DNA of 64,000 bases from Varanus komodoensis (GCF_004798865.1 NW_025336259.1:2152408-2216407), one strand, 5' to 3'. Positions 10,546 through 22,079 are shown, counted from the stretch's first letter. Numbers and translations are program-made. Notes: generated by a model from the sequence alone, not told the origin.

Positions 10546-11667
10546 TCACCTACTTCCCAGCTGCAATGGCAATTCTCTGGTATATCTGAAGGAGTTCAGA
10601 TGGGGAAGGGGTGCCTAAAAACTTGCAGGTGCCATGGCCAGCATGCAGAGGCTGCATGCTGGGGGCAGCAGACAGGCAGCCAGATTAGAAGTGAGGTTCT
10701 TGGTCTATCTAGCCATGGACCACTAAGCGCTGGTGGCTGAGGCTCTCTGCCATTGGAGGAGGGAGGTTTTCCAGCCAGGGGTCAGTCATGGGACATCCTG
10801 CCTGCAAAACCTGGCCTTTACCCCTGAGCTGCAAAGAGATGGTTCCTACCCGTCGGACGCCAGAATACTCTGCAGATTGGAGAGTGGCAGTATCTGTTCT
10901 GGAAGACACACAGTGTGTGGTGAGCAAGGTTGCAACGACAGGTGAAGCCGGCACGAGTGCTGCTTTTGCACGTTTCCACCCCCGAGTGCAAGGCGGCAGC
11001 ACTGGTTCCTCTCTGCCAACCGGCAAACACTGCTGGCATCTCAAGGAAGGGGATGATGGTGGAAGGGGTTTGCTGCAATGCCCGCATCGCAGCTGGCAGC
11101 CCGGGAGAGTCCCGGAGCCTGCCCTTCGCTCAGAAGGCACCCAAGCAGCACTGCCTGACTGGGCAAAGGGGAGGGCAGGAAGCCAGGCGGCAATAACCAG
11201 GGTATCCTGGAAGACAAGAAGCCAAGAGGCAACGTTAGCCAAGTTATCCCGGAGGACAGGAAGCCGGGAGGAAACAAGACGTAGGGCATCCTAGACCTGC
11301 AAGGGAAACGCCTGCCAACTGTTGTGAGCGCTGGTTGTGGGAGTAAAAGTGAGTAGTTTTGGAGTAAGAATGAAGCTGTGCAAAACAAGTCTGCACCCCG
11401 GCTGCCAAAAGTTTAGGAACACCAGGGCAGACCCGGTTGGGTTTCTCTTCATCAGCTGAGGAGCCCCAGCGATCACCCTTGGCTCTGTTTCTCACGAACT
11501 TGCTCATCGAGTGACGACTGGCGCGTGTGAACAAGCCAGTGTGAATCTCAGACCGCAAGCCGGCGTTTCGCATGGCCCCAGTAGCACTTCGGTGGAATCC
11601 GCTGGCCCGTCTGGCCATGTGGAAGCTGGCTGGAAGACGCAAGTGCCCTCGCGGACATGCTGGCCGT
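10546..11667 (-). other. LRRC32: Probable LRRC32 3' untranslated and flanking DNA
   Basis: The stretch lies directly 3' of the LRRC32 stop codon and has no coding signal, so part of it is probably 3' UTR. That is inference from position. At 10700-10830 there is a degraded tRNA-SINE-like piece ('ctgagctgcaaagag'). Confidence 0.4.
11175..11295. repeat. Short tandem array of about 40-bp units
   Basis: 'gaagcc' blocks begin at 11179, 11218 and 11260. Each is followed by 'ggcaa' and then a '..atcc(t/c)gga' block, giving about three diverged units of 39-42 bases, about 370 bases past the LRRC32 stop. Confidence 0.65.
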
Positions 11668-13599
11668 CTATGCTTTATAGTGACGGCCAAATACATTCCT
11701 GCGATAGCAACAAAATACGCCCACGCCGATGACGAGCAACGACAGCGCGAGGACGACGACCAGCAAAATCAGCACGCTCATTTCCTTGTGGTCCTCCTTT
11801 TCACAGTCTTCCGGCTTCATGTTGCTGACGCTCACCTGCTCTTCTTCGTAGCCAAAGTTCCTGGTGTGCTGGCATTTGACGCGGTCTAAGTTGGGAATCT
11901 CCACAGCGGCTTTATGGATCATGTGAGACAGCCAAAGGTTCCCACAACAGCTGAGAGGGTTCCCCGCTAGATACAAGTTCCGTAGCCTTTTCTCCAAGGT
12001 GGGAATCTTGCTGCTTTTCAGGCTGCTGAAGCTGTTATTCCGCAGGTCCAGAACTTCCAACACACAACAGTTCTCAGACCAAGGAGGCAGCCAGCTGAGC
12101 TTATTGTCCGACAGATTGAGATACCTGAGGCGAGAGAAAAGAGGGAAGTTGACGCTGAGAGCCGTCATGCCGTTACCGTGCACATCCAAGTGTTCGAGAG
12201 AGGTTTCCAAGCCCGACAAGGATTTCTCCTCTATGTGAAGCCCCCAGTTCACTGAGAGGTCCAAGGCCAGGAGCTGAGTTCCGTAGAAACCCTTCACAGG
12301 GAGGTTCTTCAACTTGTTGTCGGACAGATCCAAATACCGCAGTCGTGGCAGGTTAGCGAAAGAGACGCAGCCGTTGTCCTCAGCCGCAAGTCTTCTTCTG
12401 GCGAGACCCGAGTACCAGCTGCAAAGGCTGACGTTGTTGCTTCGGAGGTTGAGAAGCCAGAGAAGTGGGAGGCTTGCAAAGATGTCCGACCGCAGGCCCT
12501 GGAGGCTGTTGTCCTGAAGGTTGAGCTCCTGCAAGTTGGCCAGCATGCCTTCATCCCATTCCAGATCCTTCAAAGAGTTAAAGCTGATGTCCAGGATGGC
12601 CAGTGACACCAGCTCAGAACTTGCCGCAAAAGTCTGGAGACAATTTTTGCTAAGGTTAAGAAACTGAAGAGCGGACATGGAAGCAAAGAACTCACGTGGG
12701 ATGGATTTTATCTCATTATAACTCAGGTCCAAATGCAGCAGCCCTGGCAAGGAAGGGGAGCTTGCGTTTCTCTTTTGGTCTTGAACCAAAAGATGAAGAG
12801 GGCCGTCCTGCCACCCGTGCTCCAGATCGTCACTAATGAGCTGCACCATCACAGACTGCAGGATATTCTTGGTTAAATTCAAGTAGGCTAATTTGTTTAC
12901 TTGTGGGAGGACTGGGAACTGGAGCATCTTGTTCTCACTCAGGTCCAACCAAATCAGATTGAACTCCTCTTTGGAGTCCGTCGAGTGGAAGGTCTCGATG
13001 CTGTTCCGGCTGAGGTCAAGGATCTGCAGCTGCCTCAGGTTGAAACCGGCGATACAGGTGAGTGAGTTCATGGAGAGATTGAGTTTGGAGAGATGGAGCA
13101 GAGGTTCGAAGGCTCCTTCTTCTATCTCCATGATCATATTATTATGCAGGTTCACCTCAACCAGCCCTGGAGAGCCCCGGAATGTCCTTTGTGAGATCCT
13201 GATTATGCTGTTCTCTGCCAAGGACAGGTACTGAAGGGCTGGGGCTTCGTGGAGGAAACGCTCGGCCATGCTGTTGTACAGCTGGTTGCGAGACAAGTCT
13301 AGTGTTCTTACCTGTGGCAGAAGCCCAATCCAGAGCTCCTCCTGGGCCCACCGATAGAGTTTGTTCTTGGCTAAATCAAGCTCCTGCAGATGCTTCATAC
13401 CTGCAAAGATCTCGGGCTTGATGAAGCTGATACGATTACCGCTTAAGTCCAAGCGTCGGAGGGAAGTATAAAAGACCAGGGGGGTCTCGGTGATGTTTTC
13501 AAGCTTGTTGTCAGAAAGGTCAATTTTGTCTACATGGGGATGAAGTTCTTGAGGTATCTGCTGAAGGTCTTTGCTGTGACAAAATGCCTCCATGTTTCT
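11668..13599 (-). CDS. LRRC32: LRRC32 (GARP), main coding exon: LRR ectodomain, TM, tail
   Basis: This exon encodes residues 30-672 of the latent TGF-beta docking receptor GARP, a type I plasma-membrane protein known from Tregs, platelets and endothelium. About twenty leucine-rich repeats run from near residue 53. Then come the LRR C-cap (NPLSCCGNLWLSHMI to MKPEDCEK), a hydrophobic membrane segment at about 636-660 and a short tail ending RHYKA, as in human GARP (QQYKA). Cys211 (in NSLTCIAGF) and Cys349 (in SKNCLQTF) match human Cys211 and Cys350, which disulfide-bond latent TGF-beta. The exon opens after a pyrimidine-rich acceptor ending 'ctgtag' at 13600, with AGA AAC before the first ATG. 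That ATG (13593) is therefore internal. The signal peptide is on the exon at 23759-23845. No break is seen. NRROS (LRRC33) is the nearest alternative, but the cysteines, tail and gene neighbour favour LRRC32. Confidence 0.96.
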   Translation of the reverse strand, partial: RNMEAFCHSKDLQQIPQELHPHVDKIDLSDNKLENITETPLVFYTSLRRLDLSGNRISFIKPEIFAGMKHLQELDLAKNKLYRWAQEELWIGLLPQVRTLDLSRNQLYNSMAERFLHEAPALQYLSLAENSIIRISQRTFRGSPGLVEVNLHNNMIMEIEEGAFEPLLHLSKLNLSMNSLTCIAGFNLRQLQILDLSRNSIETFHSTDSKEEFNLIWLDLSENKMLQFPVLPQVNKLAYLNLTKNILQSVMVQLISDDLEHGWQDGPLHLLVQDQKRNASSPSLPGLLHLDLSYNEIKSIPREFFASMSALQFLNLSKNCLQTFAASSELVSLAILDISFNSLKDLEWDEGMLANLQELNLQDNSLQGLRSDIFASLPLLWLLNLRSNNVSLCSWYSGLARRRLAAEDNGCVSFANLPRLRYLDLSDNKLKNLPVKGFYGTQLLALDLSVNWGLHIEEKSLSGLETSLEHLDVHGNGMTALSVNFPLFSRLRYLNLSDNKLSWLPPWSENCCVLEVLDLRNNSFSSLKSSKIPTLEKRLRNLYLAGNPLSCCGNLWLSHMIHKAAVEIPNLDRVKCQHTRNFGYEEEQVSVSNMKPEDCEKEDHKEMSVLILLVVVLALSLLVIGVGVFCCYRRNVFGRHYKA

Positions 13600-13944
13600 C
13601 TACAGAAAAAGGGAGAGAAAGAGAGAATGAGTCGTACTTATGAATGGTACGAGGTTGAAGAAGAGCCTTTTAAGTACCTAAGTGCAAGGAACTAGGTTGT
13701 GGGGTCAAAATCTGGTGGCGTGGCTCTCAGAGGAACCCAGCACTGGGACCAGCTTTGATGTGAGTTGAACCAACACGCGGCCTTCCATTTTTGAAGCAGG
13801 CTTTGATTTACAGGCAAAACTGTGTAAATGATGACTACTCTTCACACAATTTGTGCAAGTTACAACTCACATTGTGGCCTGAATTTGCATACATTTCCTT
13901 GACTTTAAAGGGATGCCACTCATGGCCTGCAGGGGTCTCTCAGC

Positions 13945-14205
13945 TGAAGCTACCTCGCAGGACTGTTGTGAGGATTAAATGGAGAAAAGTACCTTATAAG
14001 CTGCTTTGGCTTCCTTGCAGGAGAAGAAAGGTGGAGTATAAATGTAATGGATAATGGCGATGATGATGGGATATTTTCCCCAGGGAGATCTGCCTGGCAC
14101 CAAAAAAAGCACCTTTTCAGGACCAGGTAAAGATAAAAGAAGTGGGGACTAGAACCTGGACATCCTGGGTTCTGGTCCAATGCTCTAACCACTAGACTCA
14201 CTGGC
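13945..14205. mobile_element. Two MIR-like CORE-SINE halves in opposite orientation
   Basis: 13945-14060 is a plus-strand 3' half ('cctcgcaggactgttgtgag', 'gcttccttgcaggagaagaa'). 14105-14205 is a minus-strand 5' half (the tRNA-like head read from 'ccagtgagtctagtggtta'). They are two independent fragments. Confidence 0.6.
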
Positions 14206-14411
14206 TTTTTAATCTTTGTAAACTGCCCACATTGCTTTGGCAATGAGCAGCATTAAAATGCGATGAACAGCTCTCACCACAGTGGGGAAGGCCATGACCA
14301 GGAGCTGCGCCCCTGCTCAGACGGATTTCTGGGTATCTGTGGATGCAGGGTGTCTTGATATAGAAAATCCTTCTCTGCAGCCCTTCAAATAGAGGACTAT
14401 TCTCTACAAAG

Positions 14412-14662
14412 TATTTTTATTTATTTATTTATTTATATTGCGATTTGTATCCTGCCTTTTTCCTACAAAGGGCTCAAGGCAGCTTACATCATTCTCCTCC
14501 TCCATCTTGTCCCCACAACAGCAACCCTGTGAGGTAGGTTGGGCTGAGAGTCTGTGACTGGCCTAAAGTCACCCAGTTGGCTCCATGGCTGAGCGGGGAC
14601 TCGAACCCAGATCGTCCGAGTCCCAGTCCCATGCTCTTAACCACCACACCACCCTGGCTCTA
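14412..14662 (-). mobile_element. MIR-like CORE-SINE, near full length
   Basis: The minus strand reads from 'agccagggtggtgtggtggt' through the B box in 'gggttcgagtccc' and the CORE 'gggtgactttaggccagtc' to 'aggatacaaatcgc'. It ends in an AT-rich (AAAT)n tail. It is closely similar to the copies at 6345 and 17830. Confidence 0.85.
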
Positions 14663-14807
14663 AGTAGGGTGTATGGCTTGTGGTGCTTTTGTGAGGAAAA
14701 GAGGAGAGGTTGAAATTTTTTATTTAAATAAGGAACTGCCCTCCGTGATTTGTCTGAATCCAGAAATGTAAGGCATGGAGAGGTGAAAGCTGCAAAGTGA
14801 CAGCCGG

Positions 14808-15526
14808 TGTCAGAATCCCGGAATCTCAATTTGAGAAGAGGGAATAAAACTCGGGTTCGTGGGAAAGACCAAGCGTCCAGACCATCTAGTTTCACCCAGG
14901 TTCCTCGCGAGGCCATACTCACGATAATGCATTACCGTGCAGGCAGAGTGAACTCTGCTGCAAAACTTCAACACAACTAGAGAGTTTTTATACACTCCCA
15001 GTCACATACAGGTACAGGGCAATTGATGACAGAATGTAGACATTACAATAAGGTTCTGAGGTCATCGCATACAGAACAGATAAAGAAATGTCAGTCAATC
15101 ACACTGTAACAATGGGATTACAATATTTCTAATTGCCTGTATTGACACTTTAGTTCAGTAGCTTGAACCCATCTCCAGGTCTGCTCAGACATGCAAATTC
15201 AAGCTACTGAAACTATGCATGAACTCAAGACTCTTATCCAGACTCTAGACATTCTGAATTGGCCAGGGCACATGGAGCCTCTGGGCTATCAAAAGATACT
15301 TCCTTGCAAACTGAATTCCAACAATGACTATTTACAATGTATATTTGGACTGAATGGCCTGTCTACTGTAGCCTACAGCCAAAGGTGAGAGAAAGGAGCG
15401 GGGGATGAAGGCCATTTGAAACAGTGACAGCTTGGTTTTGAGAAGGAGTACAGGATTTGATCCCACAATGCAAAGGCACACAGGAGTAATGCTTTTCAGA
15501 CAGGATTTACCCAAATTTTCCTAACA
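14808..15526 (-). mobile_element. Solo LTR of an endogenous retrovirus
   Basis: This 719-base block begins TGT and ends ACA and is flanked by the 4-base duplication CCGG (14804-14807 and 15527-15530), as expected for retroviral integration. On the minus strand it reads TGTTAGG... through a long U3 to a TATAAAA box at about 14987-14992, then R/U5-like sequence ending TCTGACA. That sets the orientation. The 4-base duplication fits gammaretrovirus-like class I elements, but class is inference. No internal genes accompany it, so it is the scar of a recombined provirus. The intact duplication suggests moderate age. It lies in the LRRC32 intron, in the same sense as the gene. Confidence 0.75.
15154..15211. 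repeat. 14-bp perfect inverted repeat inside the solo LTR
   Basis: TTCAGTAGCTTGAA at 15154-15167 pairs with TTCAAGCTACTGAA at 15198-15211 across a 30-base loop. It falls in the U3 part of the LTR and could be a factor-binding palindrome or chance. Confidence 0.7.
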
Positions 15527-15530
15527 CCGG

Positions 15531-17829
15531 ACAGCCCAGCCTTTTAATAGCTATTGGTTTGTTCTTTCCTTGTTGCTTGCACTTAACGTTGGAGGCCTTA
15601 ATGGCCCCGCAACCCATAATAATTCCCAAACAAAGCATTTCCAGACTGCAGAGGGGGGTCTCTCTCACCCTCTCCTTTCCCTCTGCCCAGACATTCCTTT
15701 GAACGTCTTCCAAGCTTTCTGGGCCTCACTTCCTCTTCGCTATTGCTCTTACAAATCTAATATGCTCCTTTTCTTTCTGGCGCAGTGGCCGTGTGCTATT
15801 ATGGGTATTCCCATAAGGAAGAAGAAGGAATGCAAAGGAAAACAGGATATGTGTCTTCGCAGGGACTCTTGCAGGACCAGCCAAGAAAGTGACGTCGTGC
15901 CCTGGAACCCCCCCCCCGCCCCCCGCAGGTCAGTGCAACTCACTCGTGTTCGTTCGGTGGGCACTTCGGGGTGCACTCACAAATGCAGTTCCCGTCACCC
16001 CGATCCTCTGTGCCCCCAGCTGAGGTTCCTCTCCCCTCGTTCCCCTCGGCCAGTTGGGACCCCTTCCTGCTTTGCAAAAACAAACCTGACCAAACCCAAA
16101 GGTTGCGCAAAGAATTACAAATGGGCAAATTCGCAAAGTTCCCCCAGAGGCAAAAGTTGTGCAATTTGTGAATGGCTTTTTCAGGGGGAGTTGTGTGATT
16201 TTTTTAACATGGGTGCATGTTTGAGAACTCGGAGAACACATTCTCCTGCTTGCACCCGCGTTCTGGTTTACCCACAAGGCAGGCCTGCATGTCTTGCAAG
16301 CAGAAACAGAGTCCTTGCGTTTCGTCCGCACTCTGAAGAGCCCCCTTGTTCGCCTTGAACCAGCTGTGACTGCAATCTGGGCTTTGCTGAGAGGTAGCGC
16401 TAGCGCTTTGGGGGGGGGGCAGGAATCCTGATGCCATCTGCTGCCCCCCCCCCCCCCGAGGCTTCCGTGTTCCCTCTGAACTAGGGTGGCCATGTGTCAT
16501 TTTTTTTAACAAAGGGCAGTCCTCTATTTCAAGGGTTGCTCCCATCTATTTCGATTTGCTCTCTAGCCAAGACCGCCCTGTCAAATTTCAGATTAAAGAT
16601 AGCAAACGGTCACCAGGTGATCCCGGGTGGCAATTGATTGCACAAGTGGGCACACACTCCTCCGCACTATGCCAGAACTTGGCCTCTTGGCACTCGCTTT
16701 CCCACACACAGCCCTGGCCAGGGAGCCGGCTGAGCCGAGATCAAGTCTGCAAATGCTTGGTACACGAAGCGCATCACTCTTTGTGCAAGAGATGTGCAAT
16801 TGTGCAAGCCACACAAATGACGCATTCTTTGTGCAAAGTACACAAAGCCCACAGGACGTGTGTGGAAAAAGAACTCCACTTGGAATTGCTTCCTGCCAGA
16901 CACTCCTGGAAACCGTTGGTGTGGGACAGACCTGGGGAAGAGAGAAAAGGGGGCAGCATCCAGGAAGCCAAGCTGAGAAGTACAACAGATTCCTCACACA
17001 CCCCTATAAAATGTATTTCATTTCTATTCAAATAATAGTTATTATTTCTAAAATTGCATGTATGCATATTGAGCAGCATGTGCCAATTTCATGCCAATCG
17101 GTGTGCCCCTTCGAACACCTTTTCGGTGAAAGATTTCCTCCTTTTCGGCAATTCATATGTGCCCACCTTAGTTTAGCTCCAATCCTCACCATAGCTGGGA
17201 GAGGGGGAATGACGTTTCCAGCCACAGTATTCCATTCATCATTCTGCTTTTAACCTTAGCGCTAAATATCTGAGGTGGGTCACTGGATGGATGAGCAAAA
17301 GCTTGCTGGAGCTGAGCAGAACCTGGAATTGTAGGTGCACGGACAGATTGCTAGCCATGACGCGGGACAGATCACCAAGACGCAAAAGCCAAGGGCAACG
17401 TGGTGGTCCAGGGCTGGCCTTCGGCCCCAGAGGAACCTGCCGTCTGTGCACGCGGAAGTGCGCCTTCCAGGGTAAATGACAGCTGTGCCTGGACTATGGT
17501 GAGGAAACGAGAGGGTCCCTTTTCCCCAAGCCACGTGCCCGTTCGCAGTGGAACGTGCTATTCTTCCTGCCCCTCTTGCCACTGAAGGGGAATGTTTAGC
17601 CTCGTGTCTCATGGGGCCAGTGAAAGCCTCGTCATCATGTGGCCTGGCCTGGCTTCTGTCCCCAATGGCTGTCACAGCCTTCAGTCTTCCCTCTCCTTTC
17701 TAGCTCAGCCACCCATTTTCCTCTTTCCTTTGTAAAGTGAGGGCTGTACACTTATTCATGTACCTAACCCTTGCATCTTTCAACTTGACCTCTCTCCCTC
17801 TCTCTCTCTCTCTCTAAGCCAGTCTTAAG
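15531..17829. other. LRRC32: Unassigned intronic stretch
   Basis: No exon or classified repeat is recognised. Homopolymer C-runs lie at about 15908-15921 and 16446-16457. Stretches rich in 'gtgcaa/cacaaa' words occur at 16070-16870. The 262-residue frame at 15570-16358 is shadowed by long frames on the other strand and has no domain that I recognise. A (CT)n run at about 17792-17815 precedes the next SINE. Confidence 0.35.
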
Positions 17830-18067
17830 AAGAACCAGTGTGGTGTAGTGGTGAGAGCGTGGGACTGGGACTCAGGCGATCCGGGTTCGAGTCCCCACTC
17901 GGCCATGGAGCCAGCTGGGTGACTTTGGGCCAGTCACAGACTCTCAGCCCAGCCTACCTCACAGGGTTGTTGTTGTGGGGATAAGATGGAGGAGGAGAAT
18001 GATGCAAGCTGCCTTGAGCCCTTTGTAGGGAAAAGGCAGGATATAAATCTCTCTCTCTCTCTCTCTC
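17830..18067 (+). mobile_element. MIR-like CORE-SINE, near full length
   Basis: This is the best plus-strand copy. Its head is 'accagtgtggtgtagtggtg', its B box is in 'gggttcgagtccccactcgg', and the CORE is 'tgggtgactttgggccagtc' and 'ctacctcacagggttgttgt'. The tail 'ggcaggatataaat' runs into (CT)n, which also lies upstream of the element and may be its duplicated target. Confidence 0.9.
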
Positions 18068-20768
18068 AAAAGCAAATCAACCTAAAGGCATTTTTGAACA
18101 TTTGCAAAACTATCCGCAGACAGTAGCAGTCCGTAGCTGATGTCCCAGGGGCCAGCCCAGAGGTGCCCTCCATGGCTTACCTCCCCTACTCAACCTAAAA
18201 CTGCCCCCAAACCTGTTTTTAACAGAATGGACACTATAAGTCAGTCTGCTCTTAGAATGTTGCAACCATCTCCTAGAATGGAAGCCACCTTAAACAGGGC
18301 CGAGCCACTCGCTCCGCTGGCCTTCCTCAACCTTTAGCCCTCCAGATGCGTTGGACAAAGCCATGCTGGCTGGGGAAGTGGTGAGTGGGTGGGTCCATCA
18401 CTCAATAGGTTGAGGGGGACCCCTGAGGTGTCTTGCTGAAGGACCCTCTGAGACCTGCAGCTGGCACAAGCGGTCCTTGCTCTTCTGCGGGGACAGGGTC
18501 CGAGCCCGGGGGAAGAACAGTTGCTTTCCATGCAGGGACCCCAAAGACGGAATCCTCCCCTCTCCAATGGAGAGACCGGTGGGAGGTGGGCCAGGACCTC
18601 CACGTGGAACCTGGAGAGCTGCTCTAGATGTCGCCACCTTCCTCCAAAGTCCCTGCTCCCTTCCCATTCCCAGGCCAGGTTTGAGTTGGTGTCCTGGTCC
18701 ACAGACCCCCTTCCCTGACTAAGTGCCTTCCAGCAATGTTGGCTGGCGACTGGGAGTGGGAACTCCCAGCACCCGCTAGAGGCCACTGGGCTGAGGAATG
18801 TTGTCTCTGACCCCTGCCCTCCGTGGGAGACCCCTGGGCATGTTCCATCTCCTCGTTGCTTCACGGTGCTTCAGTGGGGATCTCAGATGGGGCCCTGGGT
18901 GTCCACTGAGGTGGGCGAGACGTGGCCTGAAGTGGAGCAGTCCTTGTCTCACCCACTGCGCTGGCCCAGACTCACCCCTTAGCGCAACTGCTTTTCTCCC
19001 AGGCAGGGGTGCAGGGGACGTGTCAGCCAATCGGCCCACGGAAGTGGCAGTGATGGCGAGCAGGCCAAGGCGGTGAGGCAGCCCATGGAGGGTGTCCGGC
19101 CCTGGAGCCCCCCCCCGCCCCCCCCCGCTCTGAGCCATGCATCAGGCCCTGGCCCAAGCGCTGGATGGTCAGCCTGGCAGCCAGGTTGGCCACGCGTGGC
19201 TTCCACATCTCGGTGGTAAGTTCTTGAGAGGCCGGTTGAGTTTGCCGGGGGACCAGTCTTTCACGCGTTGTCTGCTCACGGGTCTGCTGTTCTCCCAGGG
19301 AAAGCAGCCCCGGCACTGGGGGCCTGAAGCAGGACTTCACCAGATCTGCCCACAGCATTCCCTATGTCCCCGAGTGCAGCTTTCAGAACAGATCGGGAAA
19401 GAGGAACTGGACACGGCCGCAAGAAGCCTCATCCCTGTGAACCGAGTGAGTGTTCACCCCAAGGACCTGCTCCTTGGAAAGCCCTCCCCAAAACATCTGC
19501 TATGAGGCATGCAGGAAAGTGGGCAGAGCTGCTTGGAAGAGGCTGAGTAAGGCCCAGCTCACTCGCGCCTGTGAGTAATGCAAGCTGCGTGCACATTTCC
19601 AGGCGCATCGGCCACAGGGCAGGCGAAGGGCTCTGCCTCCGGGTGGGAGCGGCTTGGCCTGCCGACGAGGAAGACGGGCTCAAGCAGATCTCTGCGGCTC
19701 CCACTCTGGAGCTGAGGGCCACTGCTTTTCCACAAGCGGCAGGAAGTAGCATCAAAACCAGGGCGCACGGAGAACTAGCTGGAGGACTAGCCATGCATTG
19801 CGCCTCTTAATTCGTCAGCGCCTACTCGGGTGTGTCCGTTTCTCTCTCTCTGGAATTCTTGGCTTCTTCCCTTGCTAATTTCCTTTTCTTTCCTTCGGAG
19901 TGAAAAAGCACAATTGGAAGCAAGACAATGAACCTTCCGTACAAGAGAGCTTCAGATAAAGGCAGAGGTGCTCTCAGAAAGCTCCGAGATGACATGCCTT
20001 TCCGTAGACTAGCCCTAGTATCAAATCTCTCTCCCTCAAACTGCCGCAAATCTGGTCTGGAAAAGAGCGAGAGAGAACCCTGGAAGGCGGCCATTTGGCC
20101 TCCACGCCGTCTGGATTCCCTGTGAAACATGAAGGAACAGAAGACGAGGATTTCAGAGAGAGGGGCCAGTGTGCCAGGTCAACGGCAACTCCGCAGACCC
20201 CTACCCTCTCTCAGCAACACGGGGCCACGATCCTCCACAACATTCCTCTGCACAAGAGGAGCGAGGGGAGCCTTGATGGGATTTCAAGCATGACCGGCGG
20301 AGATGGGCGCCTCTCCGTACCTTGCGTTACAGCTGCCATTCTGGCTCAGAGACAACCCCGCTAATGAAACTTGAATCTTCTGACCTTTCTGTGTCCTCCT
20401 AAAGCACCCTAATCAAAAAAGAGGCAAGGGAGGGAACTGGGTCGAAGAGGATCTTGGCTTTCGCTCTCTAATTTATTCCGGAAAAAAATGTTTAGAATCA
20501 CTGAGCCTGGAATGAAACCCTAACCGGCCGTAACTGTCCAAGAGGCCCAGAGAAGCTGGTGGTCCTTCTCTGCTAGTCTGGGAACTGATGACCGCCAGGA
20601 GGAAAGCTGGAAAGCTGGATGCCCCTGGGTGGGAATGGCAAAGCAGCTTGCATGTTTTGTGGGGGGGGCAGTTCATCAACCCCACACGGAATCAAGTGGT
20701 GCAGCTTTTCCTGGACTGTGCCATTTCCGGATGCAGGGGGTATCAAGAGGGCAGGGCCAAAAGTGCCA

Positions 20769-20769
<1 letters not shown>
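18068..20769. other. LRRC32: GC-rich unassigned intronic stretch
   Basis: The stretch from 18100 to about 19800 is GC-rich. A MITE-like scrap lies at 18325-18375 ('cctcaacctttagccctcca'). Long frames exist on both strands (for example 18334-18864 minus and 19137-19505 plus), but they overlap and show no known domain or convincing splice context. No RNA gene is seen. Confidence 0.35.
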
Positions 20770-20814
<45 letters not shown>

Positions 20815-20815
20815 A
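20770..20815 (+). repeat. (TTG)n microsatellite
   Basis: About fifteen TTG units run to 20814 and pass into TTATTATA. It marks the reversed 3' tail of the L2-like element that follows. Confidence 0.95.
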
Positions 20816-20930
20816 TTATAACATTTCTATGCCGCCCCTTGCCGAAACCTCGGGGCGGCTTACAACATGATAAAATACATTGAAATACAATAGTACATAA
20901 TAAATTACCATTAAATATAAATATAAATGT
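20816..20930 (-). mobile_element. L2 LINE 3' tail
   Basis: On the minus strand this reads '..gtaagccgccccgaggtttcgg..ggcggcatagaaatg' followed by the trinucleotide tail. This is the common L2 3' end in reptile genomes. Confidence 0.65.
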
Positions 20931-21139
20931 TGGAAGCTCCCCTGGTTCCAAGGAAGGAAATACCCCCGTGCTTAGAATCTCGCTTGTGTTTCTCTTCCTA
21001 GTTTGAAAGCTGATCCCGCAGAAGGACTGAGCCGGTTTGCCTGGGGGCCTACAGTTGAAGGGGGCTTCCAAATGGACAGCTCTTGGCACCAACCCATCAC
21101 GATGCAGAAAAATAGTAGCCAAGGAATCCCACCACCAAC

Positions 21140-21790
21140 AAAGCCACTTGATTTCTACTTCGCTTTTCAGCCGGATCGCGGGCACTCCAGGTGGCTTGCA
21201 TTGAAAGAGGTTCCAACAATACATTAAATGCAAGGAAAACATAACAATGACAAAATTAAAACAGAACACACTGCACAGATATGCTTACAGGCCCAAAGCC
21301 TATTCGAATAAAGCTGTCTCTGCCCACCGCTGGAAGGGCAGTGGAGAGGGAATGAACCTCGCCTCCTTTGGGAGGGCGTTCCATAGCCTGGGGGCAGCCA
21401 CCGAAAGAGCCCTCCCTCCTGGTGCCACCAAATATGATGGGAGCAGTCTCAAAAGAAAGCGCCTCTTCCAAACATCCTAAGATATGGGTAGGCTCCTATG
21501 GGAGAAGGCGGTCTTTCCGGTAGCCTGGTCCCAAGCCGCTTAGCACTATATATAACCAGCAGGTAGAAACAGGCTGGTAGCCAGGGAAGCTGCTGCAACC
21601 AGGGAGCCGTGGCCGCCTGCCCACAGCATCCTGGGCCAGCTGAAGCTTCTGAAGGCCCTTCCAAGGCAGCCTCTCACAAGGTGAGTTGTGATAGTCCAGA
21701 CAGAAGGCGGCTAAGGCATGTGTGATCGTGGCCGGATCAGCCAACTCAGGGCAGAGGTGTGGGCGGCACCCTGGCTTCGGCCACACAAAT
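21140..21790 (-). mobile_element. L2 LINE ORF2 3' fragment
   Basis: Minus-strand frames give pieces of the L2 ORF2 C-terminus: DYHNSPCERLPWKGLQKLQL, then YLRMFGRGAFF, then a block matching 'GGLFRWLPPGYGTPSQ' in a shifted frame. There are several breaks and no intact protein. Confidence 0.65.
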
Positions 21791-22079
21791 GCATTCCTGC
21801 ACTGCCAAGTCGTGGGAAATGTTTTAATAAATAAAACATTCTATGCATTTATTAGCATAGAAATGTTTTAATTAATAAATAAATAAATCCCATTCAAGGC
21901 CAAGTCCCCGGCTGCAAGTCTGAGCCTTCCAGGGGAGCGTTACCCCATCCAGCCCACTCCGACTTCTGATTCCCCATCCTGGCTTTCAATGGACCAGGAG
22001 CAGCTCTGCTCCGATTCGTTTGCCTGGATTCAATCCGTTCCTGACATCAGGGGCTGATTTGGAAGTCGAAAAGCTAACG

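Noticed and set aside
13591-13593. ATG at 13593 as the LRRC32 start codon
   Set aside because: A strong splice acceptor ends six bases before it. The product would lack a signal peptide, and a matching signal-peptide exon exists at 23759-23845.
15570-16358. 262-residue plus-strand frame in the LRRC32 intron
   Set aside because: There is no recognisable domain, the frames on the other strand overlap it, it has homopolymer runs, and it lies in an intron.
17860-17905. A tRNA gene around the B box 'ggttcgagtcc'
   Set aside because: It is the tRNA-derived head of a MIR-like SINE. The cloverleaf arms do not close, and the same head recurs in many copies.
18334-19505. Possible exons in the GC-rich part of the LRRC32 intron
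   Set aside because: Frames on both strands are equally open, none shows a domain, and no consistent splice borders were found.
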